Source: an uncultured Paracoccaceae bacterium (lineage in GTDB: Bacteria > Pseudomonadota > Alphaproteobacteria > Rhodobacterales > Rhodobacteraceae). Taken from it: DNA of 8,183 nt. Shown one piece after another: positions 1 through 6,381 of this stretch. Under the pieces are notes generated by a model. That model did no database searches. It saw only the letters and a program-made list of their open reading frames with translations, and was not told where the DNA came from. The stretch lies in NCBI GenBank assembly GCA_937900975.1, contig CALCPC010000006.1, forward strand, positions 1-8,183, read 5' to 3'. Within the stretch, counting starts at the first letter, position 1. Every line of letters starts with the position of its first letter. Made by a program: the position numbers and the translations under genes.

Positions 1-856
1 ACCCCGCGATGCAGGAGTGCCCCGAGGATGAGAAAATCCCGAACAGAACGCCCGCGACAGCCCGGTCGAGATCGGCATCCGCAAAGACCGCGACGGGCGA
101 TTTGCCACCAAGCTCTAGCGAGATGGGCATAAGCTTGGCCGCCGCCTGCGCCGCCAGCCGCCGACCGGTCGCGGTGCCACCGGTGAAGGCGACGCGGCCA
201 ATGGCGGGGTGATCGACAAGCAGCGACCCGATCTCACGCCCCGCCCCGGGCAGGACCGACAAAAGCCCCGGCGGCAAACCCGCCGCCGCCGCGATTTCGG
301 CCAGCAACAGCGCGGTCAGCGGCGCCCAAGAGGCCGGTTTCAGCAGAACCGCATTGCCCGCGGCCAAAGCCGGCGCAAGCTTTTGCGCGTCCGAGGCGAT
401 GGGCGAATTCCACGGTGTGATGGCGGCCGTGACGCCAATCGGCTCATGCACTGAAAAGGTGGTCGACGGGCCGCGGCGGGGGGTGATCGCATCCTCTGCC
501 GTCTCGGCGAGCGCCGCGAAATAGCGAAAGGTGCCCGCCGCGGACAGTGCCAGCGCGCGGGTTTCAGCGCGGGTTTTGCCGGTGTCCATGGTCTGCACGG
601 CGCTGATCCGCGCGGCATTGGCCTCGATCCCGTCGCCAATCCGGCGCAGCACCGCGGCACGCTCGGCCGGCAGGGCGGCCCCCCAGGCCGGTTGCGCACG
701 CCGTGCCCGGTCGATGGCCCTTTCGCCATCCTCTGCGGAGGCACCGGGGACCGTCCCGATCAACGACCAATCCCAGGGGTTATGGCAGGCAATCGGCGCG
801 CCGGTCCCCGCCTCCCACGCACCGCCGATAAAGGGTTGCAAGCGCGGCAAGCTCAT
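1..856 (-). CDS. Aldehyde dehydrogenase (NAD(P)+), C-terminus cut by the window edge
   Basis: Oxidises an aldehyde to a carboxylic acid with NAD(P)+ in the cytoplasm; the substrate is unknown. The frame is open from ATG at 856 to the left edge (285 codons of a family usually 470-500 residues). The N-terminus has the usual FIGG(A)W opening at residues 9-14. Family landmarks: TPWNSP with catalytic Asn150, KPAS at 173-176, the cofactor-loop FTGG at 224-227, LELGGKSP with general base Glu248, and nucleophile Cys282 in GHSCIAG. The Glu-to-Cys spacing of 34 is exactly canonical. Oddities: the position that is Glu195 in NAD-specific enzymes such as human ALDH2 is Ser176, which may relax NAD specificity, and the usual Gln two residues before the Cys is His280. 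The start overlaps the stop of the aspartate dehydrogenase-like gene as ATGA and has its own Shine-Dalgarno, so co-expression is near certain. It probably oxidises the aldehyde made by the ThDP enzyme two genes upstream (inference). Confidence 0.95.
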   Translation of the reverse strand, partial: MSLPRLQPFIGGAWEAGTGAPIACHNPWDWSLIGTVPGASAEDGERAIDRARRAQPAWGAALPAERAAVLRRIGDGIEANAARISAVQTMDTGKTRAETRALALSAAGTFRYFAALAETAEDAITPRRGPSTTFSVHEPIGVTAAITPWNSPIASDAQKLAPALAAGNAVLLKPASWAPLTALLLAEIAAAAGLPPGLLSVLPGAGREIGSLLVDHPAIGRVAFTGGTATGRRLAAQAAAKLMPISLELGGKSPVAVFADADLDRAVAGVLFGIFSSSGHSCIAG

Positions 857-1572
857 AGCGCGATCTCCCCGGTGAGGTTGCGGACGCTGCGGTGCAGCGC
901 GTGGACGGTCAGCGCCGAGGTCGCGGCATTGCCCTCTGTCGGCAGGCTGGTCACGGCCATCGAAAGCGCGATGCCTGCGCCGGTGGCCTCCCAGGCATGG
1001 GTGTTGCCCGCCGCATTGGCATCGCTGCGCAGCGTGACATGGGTCGCGTCAAGCCCCGGCCCGGCCAGCGCAAGCGTCGCCGCGACATTGGCGTTTTTGG
1101 GATAGCGCCGCGCGGCCGCGCGCGCTGTGCCTTCAAAGAACGTGCCCTCGGGCGTGCCGTTTGGCCAGGCGCGGGGCGGCTTGGTCCCGGTATAGCGCAG
1201 CGTCACAGCGCCGGGCAGTGCGGCCAGCGCATCGACGCCGCCGACAGCGCCGGCGGGCAGGTGCAGCCGGGTGCCGCCGTCTTGCGCGGCCTGGCGCAGG
1301 CTTGCGTGCAGGGCGTCATCCGCCAAGGCCCCGCCCGCTGCCGCGATCAGCGGCACCCCGGCACACAGCACCGCTGTCCCGATCTGGGCCAGCGCATCGT
1401 GGCCCGCGGCCTCAACCACCAGCGCCGGTTGGGTGGCCAAAAGCGCGGGCAGTTCCGACACTTGATCCGGCCCAGGCGCGTTGCGCACAAGACTGACCAC
1501 AGCGTGCCCATCGGCGCGCAGAAGCGGGATCAAGGCCGTGGCAATAGCGCCGCGACCGATGACGCCGATCAT
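853..1572 (-). CDS. L-aspartate dehydrogenase (NadX)-like protein
   Basis: Predicted NAD(P)-dependent amino acid dehydrogenase of the aspartate dehydrogenase family, which interconverts L-aspartate and iminoaspartate/oxaloacetate in the cytoplasm. The 239-residue protein has an N-terminal Rossmann glycine motif GVIGRGAIA (3-11), a VVEAAGHDAL segment (52-61), PAGAVGGVDAL (106-116) matching the family's SGAIGGLDAL, and the signature region FEGTARAAARRYPKNANVAA (146-165). NTH at 190-192 carries the likely catalytic His192. It is some 25 residues shorter than typical members (about 265), mostly by a compact N-terminal half. Start and stop each overlap a neighbour as ATGA, so the start at 1572 is well fixed. 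Sitting between a ThDP decarboxylase-type gene and an aldehyde dehydrogenase, rather than with nadA/nadC, argues for a catabolic role and against NAD biosynthesis. The true substrate could be an aspartate analogue; that part is inference. Confidence 0.85.
   Translation of the reverse strand: MIGVIGRGAIATALIPLLRADGHAVVSLVRNAPGPDQVSELPALLATQPALVVEAAGHDALAQIGTAVLCAGVPLIAAAGGALADDALHASLRQAAQDGGTRLHLPAGAVGGVDALAALPGAVTLRYTGTKPPRAWPNGTPEGTFFEGTARAAARRYPKNANVAATLALAGPGLDATHVTLRSDANAAGNTHAWEATGAGIALSMAVTSLPTEGNAATSALTVHALHRSVRNLTGEIAL
865..870 (-). promoter_or_regulatory. Ribosome binding site of the aldehyde dehydrogenase gene
   Basis: GGGGAG read on the minus strand, 8 bases before the ATG at 856 and inside the 3' end of the preceding gene. 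It supports that ATG as the true start and gives the gene its own ribosome entry besides the ATGA coupling. Confidence 0.6.
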
Positions 1573-3218
1573 CGCTGCGCAGCCCCCGCAGGCGGCCCGG
1601 CAAAGGCCTCGGCGAAGGGGCCGATAGCGGTCATGTCGACCTCAACCATCGCCGGCCCCTCGGCTGCGATTGCCGCGGCAAGCGCGGTTTCGAAGGCCGC
1701 GACATCGCCCACGCTTTGATGGGCCAGCCCGATGGCGGCGCAGACGGTCCCGAAATCGGGCGTCAAAAGGGCGGAGTGGTTGCGCCGGCCATCATATTGC
1801 GCGTCCTGAATGTTTTGGATGACGCCATAAGCCCGATCATTCATCAAAACATAGACCAGCGGCGCGCGCTCCTCCACCGCGGTGGCAAGTTCGGCAAGGC
1901 CAAGCTGCGCCCCGCCATCGCCGAGCAGCGCAATCGCCTTGGCATCAGAGGCCAGCGCGGCACCGATCCCCATGGCGATCCCCTGACCGATCCCGCCGCC
2001 AAGGGCGTGCACGCCAAGATGCGGCTGGGTCAGTGGCACATAGCGGTTGCCGAAGGTGGAATTGCTGATGGTCACGTCCCGCACGAACGCGTGCCCACCT
2101 TCTGGCACAACACGGGCCAGAACGTCAGCAATCACTTGGTAGGGACCAAGCGTGCCGCGCAGGCGGCCCTCGGATTTCGCGCGGGCGATGGTGACGTCAT
2201 GGGCAAGGGCAGGATCGGCCACGTAATCGCCCAACGCCGCGTCAAGCCGGTCGAGCGCGTCAGCCGCATCGCCCTGGACGGCAAGCGCCACCGCATAGTT
2301 TCGGCCCAGTTGCGCGGCATCCGCGTCGATCTGCGCCAAGGGCGGCAGCGGCAGCGCGTTGTTGCGGGTCTCGTTGCCGCGCAGGCGGGAGCCCGCGACA
2401 ATCATCAGGTCGCAGCTTTGATAAAGTGCTGCGGCCTCCGGCGTCATGTTGAAGGCACCAAGCGATCCGGGGCGGTCTTCGGGAAACGTGCCGCGGCCTT
2501 GCGTCGACGTCACAATGCCGATGCCCCGCGCGGCAAGCCGCGCCACCGCCCGGCCCGCACCCCGGGCACCGCCGCCAAGCCACAGCATCGGGCGCCGCGC
2601 CGCACGGGTTTTCGCGGCCAGTGCGGCAATGGCCGCCTCCGCCGCACGGGGTTGGGCGACGGCGCCCAGAAAACTTTGACCGACGCCGCAGCCCGCGCGC
2701 TGCACATCGACCGGCAGTTCCAGCGACACCGGCCCCGACGGCGCGGCACGGCAGAGCGACAGCGCCTGCAGCAAAGCGCCCACAGCGCCCTTCGCGTCCC
2801 AGGCGCGGATCACCGCCTTGGAGACGCCCTCTAACATCCGCGGCTGGCGCGGGACGTCATGGATCGCCGCCCTGTCGCGGTCCGCCAGCCCGGTATCGAC
2901 CTGCGTTGTGATGTGCAGAACGCGGCTGCCCGCGACCAGCGCCTCGGCCTGTCCGCCCGCGGCGTTGCCCGCCGCGGTGCCGGTGGAGGTCAGGCAAACG
3001 CCGATGCCGCCCGAGACCCGGGAAAAGGCATCGGCCATGTTCATCGCCCCGGCCTCCCCCCGCGCGGGTACAAAGCGGATCACGCCCGCCCGGTCGATGG
3101 CATCGAGAAGCGGCATGTTGTGGATCGAGATAACACCGAAGACATGCGTAATCCCCGTCTCGGCCAAGGCCTCGGCGAGCCGGTCCGAGACGGTCAGGTT
3201 CATCGTTTCATGCTTCAT
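1569..3218 (-). CDS. Thiamine-diphosphate-dependent decarboxylase/lyase (acetolactate synthase / benzaldehyde lyase superfamily)
   Basis: A 549-residue ThDP enzyme with the three-domain superfamily layout. The Pyr domain (about 6-175) carries the cofactor-activating Glu55 in ARGEAGAMNMADAFSR and a TSTGTAAGN segment (77-85). The central domain (about 190-330) starts its fold near PMLWLGGGARGAGR. The PP domain (about 355-530) has the metal/diphosphate motif GDGG (433-436; Asp434) ending in Asn460-Asp461, and HALGGGIGQGIAMGIGAALA before it. The usual GxPG after FG is replaced by VISIHN; His33 appears to align with catalytic His29 of benzaldehyde lyase, which points to 2-oxo acid decarboxylation or C-C lysis/carboligation rather than acetolactate synthesis. 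No FAD-site evidence was seen. The frame is open further upstream, to 3425, but that stretch lies over the C-terminus of the preceding SDR. The ATG at 3218 has an RBS and begins family-like sequence; ATG 3203 is a weaker alternative. Its stop overlaps the next start as ATGA. The substrate is unknown. Confidence 0.92.
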   Translation of the reverse strand: MKHETMNLTVSDRLAEALAETGITHVFGVISIHNMPLLDAIDRAGVIRFVPARGEAGAMNMADAFSRVSGGIGVCLTSTGTAAGNAAGGQAEALVAGSRVLHITTQVDTGLADRDRAAIHDVPRQPRMLEGVSKAVIRAWDAKGAVGALLQALSLCRAAPSGPVSLELPVDVQRAGCGVGQSFLGAVAQPRAAEAAIAALAAKTRAARRPMLWLGGGARGAGRAVARLAARGIGIVTSTQGRGTFPEDRPGSLGAFNMTPEAAALYQSCDLMIVAGSRLRGNETRNNALPLPPLAQIDADAAQLGRNYAVALAVQGDAADALDRLDAALGDYVADPALAHDVTIARAKSEGRLRGTLGPYQVIADVLARVVPEGGHAFVRDVTISNSTFGNRYVPLTQPHLGVHALGGGIGQGIAMGIGAALASDAKAIALLGDGGAQLGLAELATAVEERAPLVYVLMNDRAYGVIQNIQDAQYDGRRNHSALLTPDFGTVCAAIGLAHQSVGDVAAFETALAAAIAAEGPAMVEVDMTAIGPFAEAFAGPPAGAAQR

Positions 3219-3223
3219 CAGAT

Positions 3224-3230
3224 CTCTCTT
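3224..3230 (-). promoter_or_regulatory. Ribosome binding site deciding the ThDP enzyme start
   Basis: AAGAGAG on the minus strand, 5 bases before ATG 3218. It overlaps the TAA stop of the preceding SDR gene within the short 10-base gap. This is the one junction downstream of the Rieske gene without an overlap, so the ThDP gene probably initiates independently. The site favours ATG 3218 over the open frame further upstream and over ATG 3203. Confidence 0.6.
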
Positions 3231-4014
3231 AAATGTGGCGGGCAAGGCCGCCAGAGACGTCCAGCGTCGCGCCGGTGATATAAGACGCCGCCGGAGAGGC
3301 CAGAAAGCCGATCGCCGCCGCCGCCTCCGACGGCTCGCCAAGACGGCCCAACGGGATCCCTTTGCGGCGGGCCAGCGCATCGTACCAATCCGCATGGCTG
3401 ACAGATTGGTCCGCGCGCTCGGCAAACCGCTTGGCCCATTGGCCTGAGCCGACCAGGCCCAGAACGATGCCGTTGACGCGAATGTCGGGCGCCCACTCCA
3501 CCGAAAGCGACTTCAGCAGCGACTGAACCCCGGCCCGCGCGGCAGAGGTGCAGACCATATGCGGCTCTGGCTGCAGGGCGAGCAGGGAATTGACCATGAC
3601 GACCGCGCCCCGCGCGGCGCGGAGGTCGTGTTCACAGGCGCGCGCCGGGGTGATCTGGGAGAAGAGCTTTAGCGCCCATTCGTCCTGCCAGGCTGTATCG
3701 TCGGTGCTGGCAAAGGTGGATTGCCGCCCTTGGCCCGCATTGTTGACCAACGCGTCGAGCCCGCCGAACGCCCCGCGCACCTGCTCTGCGAAGGCGTTGA
3801 CGGCGGCCGCATCCAGCACATCGACCGGCGCCGCCAGCACATGCTCTGCGCCGAACTCGCGGCCAAGCCCGGCTGCGACATCGCGAAGCCGGCTTTCGGT
3901 GCGCGCGCAGATCGCGACGCGCGCCCCGGCCTCAAGCAGCCAGCGCGCCGTGGCCAGGCCGATGCCAGAGGACCCGCCGGTCACCACAACGCGTTTTGCG
4001 TCGAGACCCAGCAT
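3229..4014 (-). CDS. SDR-fold protein with non-canonical catalytic tetrad
   Basis: A 261-residue member of the classical SDR family. The N-terminal Rossmann motif TGGSSGIG (12-19), NNAG (91-94), IRVNGI (178-183) and the C-terminal YITGATLDVSGG (245-256) are all clear, so NAD(P)H binding is likely. The active site departs from the family: Ser143 (in VNSLLALQPEP) is kept, but the YxxxK position reads TSAAR (156-160), replacing catalytic Tyr with Thr and Lys with Arg. The tetrad Asn region reads ALKLFSQ (114-120) with no Asn. The surrounding sequence is well formed, so this is not decay; I recall related SDRs with the same TSAARAG pattern (unverified). It may use another residue as acid/base, or bind cofactor for a different reaction. 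ATG 4014 shares one base with the TGA of the upstream dioxygenase gene (TGATG). The frame continues upstream to 4470, but that part lies over the dioxygenase gene and is not family-like. Confidence 0.88.
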   Translation of the reverse strand: MLGLDAKRVVVTGGSSGIGLATARWLLEAGARVAICARTESRLRDVAAGLGREFGAEHVLAAPVDVLDAAAVNAFAEQVRGAFGGLDALVNNAGQGRQSTFASTDDTAWQDEWALKLFSQITPARACEHDLRAARGAVVMVNSLLALQPEPHMVCTSAARAGVQSLLKSLSVEWAPDIRVNGIVLGLVGSGQWAKRFAERADQSVSHADWYDALARRKGIPLGRLGEPSEAAAAIGFLASPAASYITGATLDVSGGLARHI

Positions 4015-4934
4015 CAGGCGGGCTCTGCCCGGGCAAGCTCTGGCCAGCCGGGATCGGGGCGGCCCTGCATCACCGCGCGCTGCGCTGCCGTGGGGGGGCC
4101 CGCCGTCATCCAGCGGTCCATCAGCTCTGGCACATCGCGGGGCCAGACCTGGGCTGCATGGGTGGCCTCGTCGATCTGCTGGACCTCTGAGGTGAACTCG
4201 ATCACAAAACCCGAGGGCGACACGAAATAGGCAAAGGGATTGTTGCCCGGCCCATGCCGCCCCGGCCCCCATGTGGGCACATGGCCCTTCTGCTTCATCC
4301 GCCCGATACCGCGCATAAACTCGTCGATTGTGGGCATCTCGAAGGCGACGTGGTTGACCGAGGCATACTGCCCCCGCACAAGGGCGATGGCGTGATGCTC
4401 GGCATCGCAGCGCAAAAACACCATCTGATCGGCGGAATAGTCCGAGACGCGAAACCCCAGCACGCGGCAATACCAGTCGCGCACGCCCTCCATGTCGGGC
4501 GTGTTCAGCACGACATGGCTGACCTTGCGGGGTTTGGCATGTTCGGGCGCGGCGTCCTGTTCCAGCGCCTCGCAGCGAAACCGAAGGCGGCGGTTGTCGG
4601 GGTCGAGCAGCTCGAACCCCCAGCCGCCGGGATAATCGTCAAACGCTGCGGGCGCGCCCAACACCCGCGCGCCGGCGGCCCGGGCTTGATCCCGCAGCGC
4701 CACCATGGCCGCGCGATCCGGCATGGCAAAATGGATGTATTCGATCCCAAAGACGTCACCGTCCTTCAGCCCATAAAGAAAGGGTTCAGAGCCGGTGCCG
4801 CGCAGATAGGCCACGCCGTCGGCCCGCTGGGCCAGGCTGAGGCCCCACATATCCTCGTAAAACGGCACTGTCGCGGTCAGCCCCGGGCCCCGCATAATAA
4901 TACCGCGCAAGCGGCCTGCTCTCACCTCGGTCAT
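4014..4934 (-). CDS. VOC-fold extradiol ring-cleavage dioxygenase (type I, two-domain)
   Basis: Predicted Fe(II)-dependent (possibly Mn) dioxygenase that opens a catechol-type ring next to a hydroxyl pair. The 306-residue protein has two tandem VOC modules: an N-terminal one (about 8-120) that lacks metal ligands and a catalytic C-terminal one (about 136-250). In the latter, the 2-His-1-Glu facial triad is His140 (SHVVL), His195 (NHVAFEM) and Glu246 (GFVIEF). Second-sphere residues also match BphC-type enzymes: His180/His181, His227 in GRHGPGNNPFAYF and Tyr236. Hence an active ring-cleaving enzyme rather than a glyoxalase is likely. A tail of about 60 residues after Glu246, with WPRDVPELMDRW (264-275), is longer than the BphC tail. 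ATG 4934 overlaps the hydrolase stop as ATGA and has a GGAG 5 bases upstream (4940-4943). Its substrate would be the catechol made by the Rieske oxygenase and SDR encoded upstream (inference). Confidence 0.92.
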   Translation of the reverse strand: MTEVRAGRLRGIIMRGPGLTATVPFYEDMWGLSLAQRADGVAYLRGTGSEPFLYGLKDGDVFGIEYIHFAMPDRAAMVALRDQARAAGARVLGAPAAFDDYPGGWGFELLDPDNRRLRFRCEALEQDAAPEHAKPRKVSHVVLNTPDMEGVRDWYCRVLGFRVSDYSADQMVFLRCDAEHHAIALVRGQYASVNHVAFEMPTIDEFMRGIGRMKQKGHVPTWGPGRHGPGNNPFAYFVSPSGFVIEFTSEVQQIDEATHAAQVWPRDVPELMDRWMTAGPPTAAQRAVMQGRPDPGWPELARAEPA

Positions 4935-5659
4935 GTCGTCTCCATCATCAACGCGGCGGCCAGCGCACGGGGCGCTTCGGCGGTCAGCGCGTGGCCGGTG
5001 TCCGGCAGTTCGGTGTAGGCGCCCTTGACCGGTAGCGCCGCGTAAAGCGCCCGGGCGGCCTTTGGGGGTGTGATCACATCGCCAGCCCCGACGATGACAT
5101 CGGCGGGCATCGTCAGCCGGCGCGCGTCGGCCAGAAGATCGCCCGCCGACAAAAGCCGCGCGGCGGCTTCGTGCCCCGGTGCGCGCAGTGCGGCCATTTG
5201 CGCCGTAACCTGCGCCAAGGCCGCGCCGTTCGGCCGGGCGAGCAGGCGGGGCGCGCGGGCGGCGGCAAAGGCCGCGATGTCGGGGATGCCGATGCGGGCT
5301 TGGGCGGCGCGGGACAGTCCGGGCGGTGCCACCCCATGGCCAAGCGCCGGCGCGGCAAAGGTTACGCGGCGGACCCGGGTTGGGGCCAACGCCGCGGCGC
5401 GGCCCGCGATCAGACAGCCCAGCGAATGCCCCAGCAGATCGAACCTGTCCGGGACCGCTGCCAAAAGCGCCTGCGCCAGCGTGGCCAGATCGCCGATCTC
5501 GGCCTCGTCCGAGGCGCCGTAGCCCGGCATGTCCCAGGCCAGCACCCGCCGCTTTGTCGCCGCCGCAAACGCGGCAAACCCAGCGCCCGAGGAGCCGATG
5601 CCGTGAAGGGCGATCAGCGGGATGTCAGCCTCGGCCCCATAGGCGTGCCAGGCGATCAT
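4931..5659 (-). CDS. Alpha/beta-fold hydrolase (meta-cleavage product hydrolase candidate)
   Basis: A 242-residue cytoplasmic alpha/beta hydrolase with a complete catalytic triad: Ser79 in the nucleophile elbow GHSLG (77-81), Asp194 in GAGDVITPP and His223 in TGHALTAE. The oxyanion-hole motif HGIGSS sits at 19-24 and the usual AWDMPGYGAS at 41-50. A helical lid (about 112-170) separates the two core halves. No signal peptide is seen. Size and motifs fit the MhpC/BphD class, which cleaves C-C bonds in meta ring-fission products, but esterases, lactonases and haloperoxidase-like proteins look the same at this level. Position immediately upstream of the extradiol dioxygenase gene is the main reason to prefer a ring-fission-product hydrolase. 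ATG 5659 overlaps the SDR stop as ATGA with no good Shine-Dalgarno, so translation probably depends on reinitiation. The frame is open to 5965 but that extension lies within the SDR gene. Confidence 0.9.
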   Translation of the reverse strand: MIAWHAYGAEADIPLIALHGIGSSGAGFAAFAAATKRRVLAWDMPGYGASDEAEIGDLATLAQALLAAVPDRFDLLGHSLGCLIAGRAAALAPTRVRRVTFAAPALGHGVAPPGLSRAAQARIGIPDIAAFAAARAPRLLARPNGAALAQVTAQMAALRAPGHEAAARLLSAGDLLADARRLTMPADVIVGAGDVITPPKAARALYAALPVKGAYTELPDTGHALTAEAPRALAAALMMETT

Positions 5660-6381
5660 GTGAACACAAAGCCGCGGTCGGTGGGCAAGGTCTGCCCGGT
5701 CAGCGTCAGCGCACCGTCGGTCAAAAGAAAGGCAACCGTCGCCGCCACATCCTCGGGCGGTTGCGGCCCCGGCACGGCGCGCCCATCGCTGTAAAGCCGG
5801 TGCCGCGCTTCGGGCACGTATTCGGTGCTTTCCGTCGTCAGAATACCCGGCGCAATCGCGGTAATGCCGACACCGTCGGGCCCCAACTCGCGCGCCAGCG
5901 AACGGGTCATCGCCATCACGGCGCCTTTGGATGCGACGTAGGAAATCAGGTTCGGCGCACCCCAAAGCGCGGTGTCGGAGGCGATGTTGACAATGCGGCC
6001 CTTGGTGGCCCGCAGGGCGGGCGCGCAGGCCTTGGTCATCGCCCAGGAGCCCCAGACGTTCACCCGCAGCACACGCTCGAACGTGTCGTCATCCACCTCT
6101 TCGAACCCGCTCCCGCCGATCCCGGTGGCAATGGCGGCGTTGTTTACCAGACCGTGCAGCGCCCCGTCGAGCGATCCAGCCAGCAGCGCGACAGAGCGTG
6201 TGTCGCCAAGATCGACGGGATGAAACGCGGCGCCAACCGCCGCCGCCACGGCGCGGCCCTCTTCGGCCGCAAGATCGGCAATCGTCAGCCGGGCGCCCTC
6301 GTCCACAAGGTGCCGGGCCAGCACCGCGCCAAGGCCGCGCGCGCCGCCGGTCAGCAGGATATGGCGACCCTTCAGGATCAT
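5656..6381 (-). CDS. Short-chain dehydrogenase/reductase with intact tetrad (dihydrodiol dehydrogenase candidate)
   Basis: A 241-residue classical SDR. TGGARGLG (11-18) forms the cofactor loop, and Asp36 at the end of beta-2 (TIADL) suggests NAD(H) over NADP(H). NNAA is at 80-83. The full tetrad is present: Asn108 in RVNVWG, Ser135, Tyr148 and Lys152 in YVASK. TLTGQTLPTDRG (226-237) closes the fold. It oxidises an alcohol to a ketone, or the reverse. Placed directly after the Rieske oxygenase, with an ATGA overlap (Rieske TGA at 6378-6380, ATG at 6381), it is the natural candidate to rearomatise a cis-dihydrodiol to a catechol using NAD+. If the oxygenase instead demethylates or monohydroxylates, this SDR must act on another alcohol intermediate. 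The contrast with the altered SDR further downstream in the same cluster suggests different jobs for the two. Confidence 0.9.
   Translation of the reverse strand: MILKGRHILLTGGARGLGAVLARHLVDEGARLTIADLAAEEGRAVAAAVGAAFHPVDLGDTRSVALLAGSLDGALHGLVNNAAIATGIGGSGFEEVDDDTFERVLRVNVWGSWAMTKACAPALRATKGRIVNIASDTALWGAPNLISYVASKGAVMAMTRSLARELGPDGVGITAIAPGILTTESTEYVPEARHRLYSDGRAVPGPQPPEDVAATVAFLLTDGALTLTGQTLPTDRGFVFT

Noticed and set aside
892..1719. 275-codon open frame on the plus strand
   Set aside because: Opposite the aspartate dehydrogenase-like gene and the end of the ThDP gene; Arg/Gly/Gln-rich without motifs.
1716..2834. 372-codon open frame on the plus strand
   Set aside because: Antisense to the ThDP enzyme, which has the full superfamily motif set; the translation resembles no family I recognise.
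1569..3218. Annotation as acetolactate synthase (IlvB)
   Set aside because: The GxPG element is absent, no regulatory subunit gene is adjacent, and the neighbours are catabolic; the wider superfamily is the safe call.
3290..3340. Short GCC/CGG-rich run resembling a triplet repeat
   Set aside because: It encodes ordinary Ala-rich helix sequence (EAAAAIGFLAS) of the SDR; GC-biased codons explain it.
3219..3425. N-terminal extension of the ThDP enzyme by 69 codons
   Set aside because: The extension is Arg-rich sequence read out of frame over the SDR C-terminus; the RBS before ATG 3218 and family-like sequence after it fix the start there.
4015..4470. N-terminal extension of the atypical SDR
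   Set aside because: It overlaps the dioxygenase gene in another frame, and the SDR Rossmann motif begins about ten residues after ATG 4014, as expected for the family.
4254..5018. 254-codon open frame on the plus strand
   Set aside because: Antisense to the extradiol dioxygenase, whose metal ligands and second-sphere residues are intact; no domain seen.
5660..5965. N-terminal extension of the alpha/beta hydrolase
   Set aside because: It overlaps the intact SDR gene in another frame and is Arg/Cys-rich; the hydrolase fold starts normally after ATG 5659.
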